From: Polychytrium aggregatum
Taxonomy: Eukaryota > Chytridiomycota > Chytridiomycetes > Polychytriales
NCBI RefSeq assembly: GCF_025602895.1
Contig: NW_026516425.1
Coordinates: 1 to 46,801 of the forward strand
Length of the DNA stretch: 46,801 bases
Direction: 5' to 3'
In this document: piece by piece, positions 11,211 through 22,500 of the stretch
Numbering within the stretch: the stretch's first letter is position 1
Layout of the letters: each line of letters begins with the position of its first letter
Program-made: the position numbers and the translations under genes
The notes under the pieces: generated by a model
The model's input: the letters and a program-made list of their open reading frames with translations, nothing else
The model's database searches: none
Told to the model about the DNA's origin: nothing

Positions 11211-12126
11211 ATGAGTCTCAGCTGGCTTTGGAAGAAGGAAGAGAAGCCCGTGGTTTGCTACCACATCGTAAGTTGACCATGCACCGCGGCCCGAGTCGGC
11301 ACTAGTCGGGATATCATAGCGATCCCTCGACGAAGCACCGACGGCCGCTTGCCGGGCACTATTGTGCGCTCTGCGATCACCTTTGCCAACGCACTCTCGC
11401 CGGCCCATGCGCACATATGCAGGAAGGCTTCTTGAACTGCAAGTACATGCAAAACGCCATTGCGATCGCCGAGTCGGTCAAGGCCCGAGACGAAACCACG
11501 ACCGTGCAGATCTCGTCCAACGCCTTCGAAAAGCCCCAGTGGCAGGAACGCCTGGAGCAACTTCGTCAGGTAGCCGCTGCTGCATGAGTGTGGCATCACT
11601 GGCGGAATCACTGGTGGAATCGCCGGTGTATCGCCGGTGGTACCGCTGCAGAAAATGGTCCAGACTCTATCCTGTCATGGATGCTGCGATCGATCTGTCG
11701 ATCCACCAATCCATCAATCCATCGGGTCTGGGAGTCTAATGCTGCACTCGGGCATCGGCCATGGTCGATACTGCAGCCACAACGGGAACGACTTGACTGA
11801 GCGTCCCCGGCTCGCTGCCGCTCGAGGCATCGCCATACTGAGACCCTGCCTCTGCCTCTCCAGGAATTCGCAAACTCTCCCGAAGCGCAGACCCACAAAA
11901 CCTCGCCTTTTATCTTCGAGGGCTGCAAGGAGTCTGAACGAAAGTAAGCATCGGCTCCCGCACTGCAGTTGCATCACTTGCGCAGGATACAGATCGGGCA
12001 TCGCGGGCATGTCTCTGGAGCACATCTGATGCGGTGGTGTACTTGCCTCCTCCCAGGTTCGTTGGTGGATACGATTCGTTCATGGCCACCCTGAAGGACC
12101 GCCATTGCCCTCGCCCGCCACGATGA
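11211..12126 (+). CDS. Small thioredoxin-fold protein, MDH1B N-domain-like
   Basis: Four exons with matching phases: 11211-11267, 11423-11569, 11864-11943, 12057-12126; 354 bases, 117 residues. The sequence begins MSLSWLWKKEEKPVVCYHI, continues EGFLNCKYMQNAIAIAESV, and ends with KTSPFIFEGC..KFVGGYDSFMATLK. The order (Cys motif, helix, SPFIF, GGYDxF) is that of a glutaredoxin/thioredoxin fold. It resembles the N-terminal domain of the animal/protist protein MDH1B, where SPIxW and LGGYNEF occupy the same positions, but here the dehydrogenase part is absent. Only one Cys sits in the usual active-site position (NCKYM, residue 25), with Cys16 and later Cys residues elsewhere, so classical dithiol activity is doubtful. 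No signal peptide. The homology is from remembered family features, not a search; the gene structure is well supported by the four phase-matched exons. Confidence 0.72.
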
Positions 12127-12132
12127 TCGGGA

Positions 12133-12402
12133 CTATTGAGAGAGTACATTGCAGCCATCCCCATGCAGCACGTCATGGACGGCCTTGTCGGAGGTGCCAA
12201 CGGTTCTGGAGCGTCCAGATGTAGCAGCAGGAATGCTCTCGTTGATGAGATATACTGCACACCCAGGACACTTGTTCTTGGAGCAGATGATGACTTTTGG
12301 ATTATGAGTACACACGCATCCATCACAGCCAAACAGCGTGCCAAGCAGACTGGCATTGTGGCTGCCTTTGAGAACGTCTCGTGAGAGCAAGGTATTGGAC
12401 AC
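12133..12402 (-). other. Weak Cys-rich open frame, possibly spurious
   Basis: A minus-strand frame with the segment LFGCDGCVCTHNPKVIICSK then CPGCAVYLINESIP looks more protein-like than its surroundings because of paired Cys residues. A second minus frame at about 12323-12616 (starts MGSTMWPMQLMCDSISEII) could be an upstream exon, but I found no phase-consistent junction between them. The rest of 12127-12998 holds only C-rich low-complexity frames and would be the 3' UTR of the previous gene and the 5' region of the CDC50 gene. Not recognised; could be chance. Confidence 0.2.
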
Positions 12403-12837
12403 TTATCGAGTCCATGGGAACTCTAATTCGCCAAGCGCCGTGAGCAGTAGTCGATGCGAAAGACACATGAGTGCTGCACGGCTTCGTTCTCGCCACACCG
12501 ACAATGCTCTGTCGCGCCAAGACAAACATGGCGATGTTGTTGGTCTGGCCGGCTTGCAAGATGATCTCCGAGATGCTATCGCACATCAGTTGCATCGGCC
12601 ACATCGTGCTGCCCATGTCTGCGACCACATCACCCACACCATCCACCGTCCGCCATCCGTCATCCACAACATCAACCGTCCACCCCATATCGCACAGTGT
12701 CAGTGGCGAGCGCAGCACAAACAAAGTTGGACATACACGCGCACCGCCACCCCTGCGCGCATTGGCCGCCGCCGCTCCTTTGTCCGAGCCGTCCCGGAAT
12801 CGCCCGTCCGCATTGCCCCGCCTCTTTGGCTGGCCTT

Positions 12838-12901
12838 CTCCATCTCCATCTCCATCTCCATCCTCAACTTCATCTCCATCTCCATCGCCAAATCCATCTC
12901 C
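12838..12901. repeat. CTCCAT hexamer tract upstream of CDC50
   Basis: Imperfect (CTCCAT)n array, about ten units, located 100 to 160 bases upstream of the CDC50 start codon at 12999, so probably in the promoter or 5' leader. Confidence 0.85.
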
Positions 12902-12998
12902 TCCACGTCATCCTTCCCTCTCTCCTACTCCACACTCATACCCCATCCCTTTTGTGGTCTGCTCCTTGCAAACCTCCGCTCAGCGGCCGCCGTCTCCC

Positions 12999-15013
12999 AT
13001 GAACCGATCTCTGCTCAAGAAGCCGGCCAGTACGTTGCTTCCCAACTCGCCTCTTGCTGGCACCCTGGCCACCGACCTCTCGACTCGTCTGATCCTTTCC
13101 CTCAGCAACCCGCCCACCTCGATACTCGCCAGTCACCGGCACACCTCCAGGCCGACCCGCTCTCCCCTCCCTTGCTTCCTGGCCTGCGCTCCTCGTTTCC
13201 GTCCTCTCGGCTGTGGCTGCCTCTCCTTGGCAGTGGCTGGCATCATCGCTCACATCCACCGCTGACTCTTGTGGTTGTCCACCTGCTGTTCTCATCTTAC
13301 TCTGCAGACACGGCCTTTTCGCAACAGCGACTCAAGTCATCCAACCCCATCCTCACGCCCAAATATGCCATCTCGATTCTGCTGGCTGTTGGCGCTATCC
13401 TGATCCCCTTGGGCATCGGCCTCTATATCGCATCTGAGAAGGTATGCCAAGAACCCCCCCCATCGCTGCGCTCTCCATATACCATTCGCCCCCAATCTTC
13501 ACTTTCGCATCCAGACCCTACTCGCAGCACACCCGAATGACCTTGGCGGTTGTCCTGACGCACTCTCTCCACCTCAATGCGCAGGTCGTCGAGGTCAGCT
13601 TTGACTACAGCAACTGCAATCAGGCATCGACCAGCTTCACGGCCCCGTCCAACACTCAAGGCGGCGTCGTGAGCCAATGGAAGTACAACCCGTCGTCCAA
13701 GACCTGCACCATTCTCTTCAACATCGGCCAGACCATGCCCCAGCCGGTCTTCCTGTACTACCGGCTCGGAAACTTTTATCAGAACCACCGATTCTACGTC
13801 AAGTCGATCGACAAGCAGCAGTTGCTTGGAAAGCAGGGCAGCTGCGACTCGTTGACGACCCTGGGCCGAGTCACCTTGTCGGATCTGAACCGCACCTTCC
13901 CTGGCTACGGCGGCCCCGCCAATACCTGGCTGACACCCGACGATCTGCAGGCCTACAACAGCACATACTACCCTTGCGGCCTCGTTGCCAACTCGATGTT
14001 CACGGGTAAATACGGCATGCGTCGTGGTGCGGCAACAGATGTATGACGGCCCCGCCATCATCTGTGTGTACGATCGATCGCTCGGCGGCTCCGATTCATC
14101 CACCCATTGATCTATTGACCAAGCATCGGTGCTTCTCGATCGATAGACACCTTCAGCAACCTGACATGCTACCAGTCCGACGGCATTCCCGGCAACTCTG
14201 GCGCGCCTCCTTGCAGCCCCAACAACACCACCGAGGTCGTCTACTGGTGGAACGTCAAGAACATCAACTGGCCCTCGGCCGACCCCGTCCTCTACGGCTA
14301 CCCCAGCTTTGTCAACAGCTGGGACAACACCACCCTCAACAAGCGACTGATTCCTCCCCCGCTCTGGCAGCAGCTCCCGGCCTACAAAAACGGCTACAAC
14401 AAGAACAACTTCCCGGACATCAGCACGGACGAGCACTTCCAGGTCTGGATGCGTGTCGCCGCCCTGCCCAATTTCAAGAAGCTCTACGGCCGAAACGATG
14501 GCATGCAGCTCTACCCCGGCACCTGGTCCATCGACGTTGTCATGAGTAAGTCCAGTACAGCGACAGCTTATGCGCAGGGTGTCCTGCCCATCGCCATGCA
14601 CTCGCGGCTGTGATCTCTCTGCCGGATCCTGACCACCATTTCTCCGCTTCAGACTACGACACCGAGCTCTACAGCGGCACCCGGTCTGTCGTCCTCTCGA
14701 CCGTCTCCTTCATTGGTGGCAAGAACCCCTTCCTGGGACTGGCCTACATTGGCGTCGGCAGTCTCTGCATCCTCATCAGCATGGGGCTCGTCATTGCCAA
14801 CATGGTCAAGCCTTGGTAAGTTGTCTCACTTTTCTGATCTCTCGGTTGCCGTACCCTCGTACTGTGAGCCACCAGCGATGCCGTTGGATAATGCCCTCTT
14901 GTGCGTAACTGCCCTCTCACAACTGCACTCTGCATCGCAGGTCTCCTGGCGACCACTCCAAGCTCGGCTGGGTGCAGCAGGAACAGCTTATGCAGCGAAG
15001 CGGCGGCCAATAG
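12999..15013 (+). CDS. CDC50: CDC50/LEM3 family P4-ATPase subunit, copy 1
   Basis: Six exons: 12999-13029, 13308-13441, 13585-14005, 14147-14545, 14653-14815, 14941-15013; 1221 bases, 406 residues. Family hallmarks: N-terminal KKPANTAFSQQRL, a first membrane segment (about residues 30-52), an ectodomain with YYRLGNFYQNHRFYVKS, PCGLVANSMF and VWMRVAALPNFKKLYGRN, then GTRSVVLSTVSFIGGKNPF leading into the second membrane segment and a short tail ending RSGGQ. Paired Cys and several N-x-S/T sites in the ectodomain are as expected. CDC50 proteins are obligate partners of P4-ATPase lipid flippases, needed for ER exit and for phosphatidylserine/ethanolamine transport at Golgi, endosome or plasma membrane. 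The gene lies in tandem with a second copy 570 bases downstream. Confidence 0.95.
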
Positions 15014-15585
15014 TCAGGCCGTGCCAGCACCACCACCACCGGCGCTTGTTGCGCACGTCTCCATTGGCCTCCTTACCACCGACTCTGCCATGCCTTCAGG
15101 CCCATGGCACATATGTATTCCATACGTAGCTTGTGTATTTTATTCATGTTCATCGCATCGTGACGGTGCTGTGATGATCTCGCCGCCCCGATCGCCTGCA
15201 TCTTGGATTTGGCCTTCCCTCTGTGATGGCGAACGCGGCACGGTGAATAGACGCTTTCTTTTCTTTGTCTTGCAGCAAGCGATGCAGGTTGGTCGCCGTC
15301 CGTTTGTATGTGAGTTGGCTCGGCCGATGGGCCATCGTCTTGATCAGCCACGGCGTTCCCGCCCACAGACGAGCACAGGGGAAAAAGAGCGGGAAAGACA
15401 CCAGTCGTGGGAGTGGGAGCGAGCGACCAAGGTCCGGCGCAATCGATCGCAGTCCCCTTCCTCTGCGGCAGCACCGCATTCCCATCTGCCTCGGCATCGG
15501 TTTGGTCCAGACATCAGCACACCGCAGCTGTCCTCTGCTCGTCGACAATCCCGCACATCCATCATCCCATCCAGCACGCGACATC
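15014..15585. other. Spacer between the two CDC50 genes
   Basis: About 570 bases separating the tandem copies. It includes the 3' UTR of copy 1 (T-rich patch near 15130-15150) and the promoter of copy 2. No domain-bearing open frame is seen on either strand. Confidence 0.6.
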
Positions 15586-17832
15586 ATGCCCGAGGAGCGA
15601 CCCAGGCTCAAGAAGCCCGCCAGTATGAGCCGCATCCCGCATCTTGCATCTCGCATTCTGTTTCTCGCATCTCGCACCTTGCATCCCGCATCTTGCATCT
15701 CGCATTTCTGTTTCTCGCGGCCGCATTCGTAGCCAGTGCGCATCGACTGTTCAGCCTACTCGTCTGCAGGCGACCACCATCCCGGTGCACATCTTTGGCT
15801 CGAACTCGGCCCCTGGCACTCTAAACCGACGATAGCCACACCACGATTACCCTCTGGCTCTGGCGACACTAACAGCGCCGATGGCTCTCGTCATTGCATC
15901 CCATCCCACCAGACACGGCGTTCAAACAGCAGCGATTGAAGGCATGGCAGCCCATCCTCACCCCCAAGACCGTGCTTCCAGCCTACTTCATCATCGGTGC
16001 AATCTTTATTCCGATCGGCATCGCCCTCTATATCGTGAGCGACCAGGTGAGCGACCATTCTACCGTCTCTCTGCCGGCCACGTTTCAGAGTCTCGCGTTC
16101 GTCGCTTCGCCATCGCTACCTGTGTCCGCGTGAAGCGACCCTTTGCATATCATGCTCCGAGAGAGAGAGAGAGGCTCTATAGTGCAATTGCCTGGCATCA
16201 TTTGGCCTCTCTCATTCGTATCTGCTTGCATCCCACGCCTCAAACTCGGCGCCTTTCGTTCTCATACGCGTGTGCGCTTGGATCTATTCGCTTTGGTGCG
16301 TTCGTGCAGGTCAACCAGGTCGTCTTTGACTACACCAACTGTGATCAAGGCGTTGCCAACGGCGGCGCAAGCCAAGTGGCCTTGAGCCCGCCGCTCAACA
16401 CCATCGACAACCCCATCATCGCCTGGGTCTACAACGCCACCACCAACCAGTGCACCATTCAGTTCAAGATCAGCCAGACTTTTTCCCAGCCCGTGTTCAT
16501 GTACTATCGCCTCACCAACTTTTACCAGAACCACCGCCGATACGTCAAGTCCTTTGACTCCAGCCAACTGCAGGGGAGCCAGATGACAGTCTCGCAGCTT
16601 AGCTCAAACTGTGCTCCCCTCCTCGACGCCTCGGGGGTGTGGGCGCCGGGTGCCCAGTACTATCCTTGCGGCCTGATCGCCAATTCATTCTTCTCTGGTG
16701 CGTGCTGGCCACAGTCGTCCCTGGCTACGACACTCCCTGGCTTTGGCACTCGTCGGCCGTGTCTGCTGCGATCGAGAGCAGTCGAATCATTCACTCCCAT
16801 CGACTGCACCGCCTGAGCCACTAACACTTCAATGCTCGTTCCGTCTCTGCCTCGACAGACAACATCTCCAACCTCACCTGCGTCAACGTCACCGGAGTAT
16901 GTTCCAACGGCGTCGTGCTCGATTCCACCAGGAACGTGTACGGCTTTACCGAGCAGGGCATCGCTTGGCCCTCCGACGCCCAAAAGTATGGCCTGACGGC
17001 CTGGGCCTCGGCCACTGATGCCGTGATCAATGCCACGCTCGTCCCGCCGCCCATGTGGCAGCTGCGATATCCAAAGTGGGCCAACGGATACAACTCGACC
17101 AATCTCCCGCATCTCGGCAAGATGGAGCGGTTCCAGGTCTGGATGAGGACCGCGGGGCTGCCGACGTTCAGGAAGATCTGGGGAAGGAACATCTCGAGCG
17201 ACCTCCCTCCTGGCATCTGGCAGGTCACGATTGACATGGGTGAGTGAGCAGATGGGATGTACTCGTGCCGGGGGAGAGAGTGCGGTGCGTTTGTGCCCGG
17301 TGGTAAATGCGACATATTTTCGAAAATGGAGCGAATCGCGGATTCAAGCTGCCATGGCAACATTGCCGTCTTTCCACATGCACACGAATTGCCTGGTCTC
17401 GGGCTTGGTTTGCGAACACTCACATCATTGCACGGGCATTGCGCTCGACAGAATACAACGTCGCCACCTTCAGCGGCACCAAGTCGATTGTCATCTCGAC
17501 CGTCTCTGTCGTGGGTGGCAAGAACCCGTTCCTCGGCGTCGCCTACATCTTTGTCGGATGCGTCTGCTGGATCCTTGGCATCGGCTTCCTGGCCCGCCAC
17601 ATGATCAAGCCCAGGAAGCTCGGCGACCACACCTATTTGTCGTGGAACCAGCCGGCAAAGAAGGGACAGGAGGTGAGCATCATCGTTTGCGAGTGCTGTG
17701 TCTTGCTGCTGTGGTATGGTGTGATGTCGATGGTGCTGTCGCTGTGAGTGGGGATAATCCGGCCGCTAATCTGATCGCATATATCTACAGGGCGTCGAGC
17801 GCGCCGGCCTCATGGGCAACCAGCAAAAGTAG
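15586..17832 (+). CDS. CDC50: CDC50/LEM3 family P4-ATPase subunit, copy 2
   Basis: Six exons: 15586-15622, 15913-16046, 16310-16697, 16859-17239, 17452-17672, 17791-17832; 1203 bases, 400 residues. It starts [20 protein letters not shown], a closer match to the family consensus than copy 1. It shares the family motifs [47 protein letters not shown] and [19 protein letters not shown]. The first four introns interrupt the protein at the same places and phases as in copy 1, and exon 2 is exactly 134 bases in both, so the pair arose by tandem duplication. The ectodomain middle differs (for example the segment around [11 protein letters not shown]), and the C-terminal tail is longer ([16 protein letters not shown]). 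Divergence in the ectodomain suggests the copies may pair with different P4-ATPases; this is inference. Confidence 0.95.
15632..15720. repeat. 49-bp minisatellite in CDC50 copy 2 intron 1
   Basis: Two near-identical copies of a unit beginning GCATCCCGCATCTTGCATCT, 49 bases apart, themselves built of GCATCTC-like heptamers. They lie in the first intron (15623-15912). Confidence 0.88.
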
Positions 17833-18163
17833 AGACACTGGCGCAATGGGATCTGTGTGCTCTTGAGCGTCGGTGATGCGACCAAGAGTATGTCTGGGTC
17901 GGCAAGTGGCGGTGCGGCGATCCATGCAGACCGAATAGAGCCTGTTGTTGTTCTGTCTCCATTATCGCTCTGTATTCATGAGGGCATATTGTCTCCATGG
18001 GCAGAGTATCTCCATGGCGCCCAGATTGTTGGCACGGGCTGCGGCGTGCTGGCTCTTCGTGACCCCGAAGAAAAAGGAAGAGCGACCCGTTTCGGTTTGG
18101 ATGGTCTGCTTCGTCTTGAACCGAGACCGCTCCTGCCACCGACCAGTCCCTTTTTCCATCGCC
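17833..18163. other. Intergenic region before the hydrolase
   Basis: About 330 bases, all non-coding as far as can be seen. It would hold the 3' UTR of CDC50 copy 2 and the promoter of the hydrolase. No clear TATA element. Confidence 0.55.
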
Positions 18164-19424
18164 ATGCTCACCCAAGAAAACACCCTGACGATTGCCGCTG
18201 GCGCCGCCGTGGCCCTCATTGCCGTCGCTGCCTCCGTTCACTTCCTCAAGCCCAAGACCCCGGCGGTCGCCCAGGTCCAGAAGACGCCTCCTCCAGAGCC
18301 CGAGTTCCTGGTCCTCAAGGACGGGAGAAAGCTCGCTTATCACATCTACCCCCCTCCCGAGGGCCCGGTCAAGGGGACATTGATCTACTTCCACGGCCTC
18401 CCTGGCTCGAGACTCGAGGTGAGATTTCCTGCTCCTATCGCTTTGCTGTGTCAGCCCAGCCCAACTCGATCGGCATAAGAGGCCTCTGACTGATCTTTCC
18501 CGGCCGATCATCCGCTGCCCTCTCGCCAGGTCGAGCTCTTGCTCCACAGCGTCCAGGACCGCCGCGGTTACCAAGTCGTCGGCATCGACCGCCCCGGCTT
18601 TGGCCAAAGCGACATCGACATGGCTTGCACCCCCGCCAGCTTTGCCCAGAATGAGGTCCCTCAACTGCTCGAGCACCTCGGCGTCGACCAGTTCTCTGTC
18701 GCCGGCACCAGCGGCGGTGGCCCGTATGCCCTTGCCTGCACCCGCTTCTTCCCCAAGAGTCGCCTTCGCTCGGCCGCCACGATTGCATCCATCGGCCCGA
18801 TCCATGCCATGGGCGGTGTCTGGAACGCCCCCGGTCCGCTGTTCTCCAAGCTGATGAGCTTCATGATGACGGGCCTGCCTCGCTCGTTCCACGTCTGGGT
18901 TCTGCGGATGCAGGACGGCAAGATCCCCAAGCTCCAGCCATCGCACTTCCGAGGGCCCGACCGCGCGCTCGCCGAGCAGGATCCCAAGGTCATCGAGCTC
19001 TTCCAGAATAGCATGGAAGAGTCGCTCGTGCACATCCGCAAGACTGCCGATAACGTTGCTGCTGTAAGTCTGGCAGCCTGGCGATGTGCGGTCGTGTTCA
19101 TTGGAATGAAACCCGGCTTGGCTGACTGGCGGGGCCTCGGAACGCAGCTGTGGGCATAGACTAATGTACGCTTCGCTGCCGCAGAACCTGATTGCACTCG
19201 GCCAGCCCTGGGGCTTCGACCTGAGCGAGATCGACCATCCGTACATCCACATTTACCATGGCCGCAGCGACATCAATGTTCCGTATCAGCACGCCGAGTA
19301 CATGGCCGCTCACATCCGCAACGCCCAGCTGCACTTGTACGATAACGTAGCCCACGCCTCGATCATCACCAAGGCCGAGATCGTGATCGAGAACCTTGCG
19401 AAAGACGCTCAGGAGCCCCGTTAA
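18164..19424 (+). CDS. Membrane-anchored alpha/beta hydrolase
   Basis: Three phase-0 exons: 18164-18418, 18530-19063, 19185-19424; 1029 bases, 342 residues. A hydrophobic N-terminal segment (about residues 8-26, TIAAGAAVALIAVAASVHF) should act as a signal anchor. The fold shows the oxyanion loop HGLPGSRLE, the early strand VVGIDRPGFGQSD, the nucleophile elbow GTSGGGPYAL (Ser at about 155-160), the acid in GRSDINVP and the catalytic His in DNVAHASI, so all three triad residues are present. This is the general AB-hydrolase-1 group; the substrate cannot be told from sequence, with lipid esters or small esters possible. It sits directly downstream of the CDC50 pair on the same strand but with its own spacer, so there is no sign of co-transcription. 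The gene converges on the coiled-coil gene with only 149 bases between stop codons. Confidence 0.9.
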
Positions 19425-19573
19425 TCGTCGACCGAGGCGACCGCATGTATTTCTCAAGCTTGCTTGCCCAACTGCACATTGTCGCAGCGCATTCATGCCA
19501 TAAAGCCGCACAATCTCCCTTGGTGCTCGATAGTGTCCACCGGTGCTCGGGTCATGAGGCGGGAGGATTGATC

Positions 19574-22500
19574 TCAGATACCCTTGTGGCTCAGCTGTCG
19601 CACGGCTCGGCTGCCTCGCTTTGGTTGGGGCTTACTGCCGGTCGGTGCGTCCCGCTTGCGTCGTCGAGCGGTGCCTTTTGCAAGCTTTGCAGCCACTCCG
19701 TCGACATAGTCGTCGTCTGGTTGTCCTCGATCGGTAATCTCAGAGCCATCATCGCTGAAGGAAAAGCAAACACTCAGATCGGACACGTCCAGCCCTCGAG
19801 CGCTGGATCGTCTTGCTATCCGAGAAGTGCTGCCCCTGACCTGTATCAGGATTGCGTTCACACTGGATCAGCATTGCTCCGCCACTCTGCCACTCTGTGG
19901 TCAATGTCGACTGGCAATGTTTACCTCCCCTGCCGGCACTTGGCTGCCTGGCTCCTTTCCGATCCTGTGTCTCTTTGCTTGTGGCTCGGCGATATGAGTG
20001 CCGGCGTTGTCACCAACTCTCTGGCCAAGCATCAGGGAGGCGGGCGGATCGACAGCATGGACCCGTTTCTCCGGAACTTGCGGCGTTTGTGCCTTGACGA
20101 CCGCATTCCAAAATCCCTGGGCAAATGTGCTGAGTGGATGGAGCTCGGCCGATTCGGTCGTAGTCGCAGCTGACACACTGGATGCGCCTTGGACAGGCTG
20201 ATCTCCGTCGATATGCTCTGCGTCTGAGCAAGCAGTCCTCACCGCAACGCCCTACTGGCCGTTAATACTGCTGTCGTTCGGATCTGGAGGATCTTTCGCG
20301 ATCCGGCTCGGGACCAGCTGGACCTATCGGTGGCTACTTGCCTGCAGCGGCAAAGGCTCAATGGCGCTCGTGGGTTGAGCCGAAACCTCGCCTGGCTCAT
20401 CGAGTGTGGTGAGGCTCATTGTCCGGTCTTGCTCAGGCGGAGGCTTCGAGCCCGATAGCCCAATGCATGCTGTCAGTCACATCGATAGTTGCATTCAAGC
20501 AGACGCTCAGTACCGTCGCGATCAACTCACTGGCACGCCATCAAGGGACGCCGATGCCTCCCTGCCTTCAGCAACATGTCTTGGCAGCCCCTCGATTGCG
20601 TCTGTCAGACAGGCTTCCGGGGCTTTGTCCTGACTGTCGTCTGCATCTGGCTGATGTGATGGATAGGATTTGCCCGATCGCCCGGCCTTGATCTGGATAT
20701 CAAAGCATTTGTTGTGTCGGTAGTGTAATTTGCAATCGTTGCTCGCGACGCCGTTGCTGTCAGCCCACCTGCTCGCATTCGTAGTGCGCTCTGAACTGTT
20801 GCAGCAGCTTCGCACGCTCTTCTTCAACCGCAGTTGCTTTCTGATGTGGACAGCGTCAGCAAAATGAATCAAGCGGCTTGCCCGGTTGGTGAGCGTGATT
20901 ACAAGTGGTGCCGGACTCTACACCTGTTGCTTCTCTTCCTCGAGCTGTCGCATGAGCAGCTTGACCTGGTCTTCCAAGGCGATGGCGCCGACCACTGATT
21001 CTGGAATCGAGCCCTTCGCAGACACAGCTGATTTGAGTTATGTGATGCTCGTTGCCTGTATCTGTGGTGAGTACATTACCTCGGGCAGCCGCTGCTCCTC
21101 ATTGAGGCTGTCGCCTTTGCCTTCATGTCCGTGTGGCGCAGTACTAAGGGCAGCATCCTCGTCGTTCGATGGCGCTCGTCGGTCTTGGGTGCTGGTAGGG
21201 TGACTTGCGACATTACCGGATGCCTGCAAACGCTCTTTGAGAGATTCGATCTCCAGCAGGAGCGAGGGAATCTCGAATACCGACGACCAGTCAGTTCGGT
21301 TTGTCCGATACATATGCTCCATCGGACTCTTACCTTCATGCCTTGGATATGCAACTGCGTCATTTCAGCTTGCTGTGCCTCGAGTCGGGACTGAATTCGA
21401 GCAGCGCTTTCGACAGAAGCGTGCTTTGGGAACGTACGAGCCACAAAAGTTTGAGATGTGGCTACAGCGAACAGCGCACCGGCTAGGAGTACACGGGCCT
21501 TCACCTGGGAGCTGGATCTGGCTGCAGCGACTGCGTTCGCCTCTTTGAGTCTGCTCGGTGTTATTGTATGTACACAAGCGTGCGGGTCAGTTTGGAAGAT
21601 TCCTGCAGCGCCTCTGTCTGTGCGGTGATGCTGGCTTCATTGAACGACAGAGCCAAGATGTCCCCGCAGCACATACTCGCTCTTCAGGCGTCCGAGCGTC
21701 TCTTGGTACATTTCCTCGCTGTGCTCAAGTTGGTGCTTGCTCCGTTTGAGCTCCAAGGACTGTAAGTGGAGCTCTTCTTGCAGATCAGCGATTCGAGAAC
21801 CAAGCCTCTCGCGCTCTGCGATGGATTCCTCCCTGAGCCCCGTCAGGCGATCTTCGAGCTGAGCATATTGACTGGTGAGGCTCTGGATTCTCTGTGCATC
21901 CGACTCGTTCTGCCTCTTGTATCGCTCCACGGCCCTGAAGTGCCTGTCAGTAGTGGGATATCGCATATGGTCAACCAACTGATCATCATGGTATTGCCAA
22001 TGCTGACATGTCGTCACGGGGCCACAGAGATGAGCCGCCGTGGCTGCGTCACTGCAAACAGACTCACTCGTCAGTCACCGCATCCAACTCGGCCTGAATG
22101 CGGGTGTTCAATGAGAGCAGATCGGCTTTCTCTTCCTTCAGGCTTCGCATTTCCAGTGTCGAGCTCTCCAGTTGCTCAGTCAAGCGCTTGCGGGTCGCTT
22201 CGATATCGCGCTCCATATCCAGCTTCATGGCATGCATATCCTCGCGGGCTTTGCAGGTATCCTGAACAGCAGCCACATGCCTAGCTTCCAGCTGGGATAT
22301 GCTTGAAAGAAGCTGCTGCCTCTCATTCCTCAAGCCTTCAATCTGGCTGCATTCTGCAACGAGAGACTCGATGCGCTGGCGAAGACGTTCTGTTTCTTGT
22401 AAGAGCGAGTCGACCTTCTTGGTGCTGGCAACTGATCAGGGGCAGATGGCATCAGAGCACTGCCTCCACGATCCAGAGCACAAACGGCGACCAAAGCTTG

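Noticed and set aside
12323..12616. Minus-strand frame starting MGSTMWPMQLMCDSISEII
   Set aside because: Partly protein-like, but no junction to the neighbouring Cys-rich frame keeps phase and no homologue is recognised.
12838..12901. CTCCAT tract considered as a CRISPR-like or regulatory array
   Set aside because: Simple hexamer slippage without spacers; a eukaryotic microsatellite.
13423..14601. 392-codon minus-strand frame over CDC50 copy 1
   Set aside because: Exact antisense of CDC50 exons with family motifs; Val/Gly/Arg-rich composition typical of a shadow frame.
17810..19252. 480-codon minus-strand frame over the hydrolase
   Set aside because: Antisense to exons carrying an intact catalytic triad; no motif of its own.
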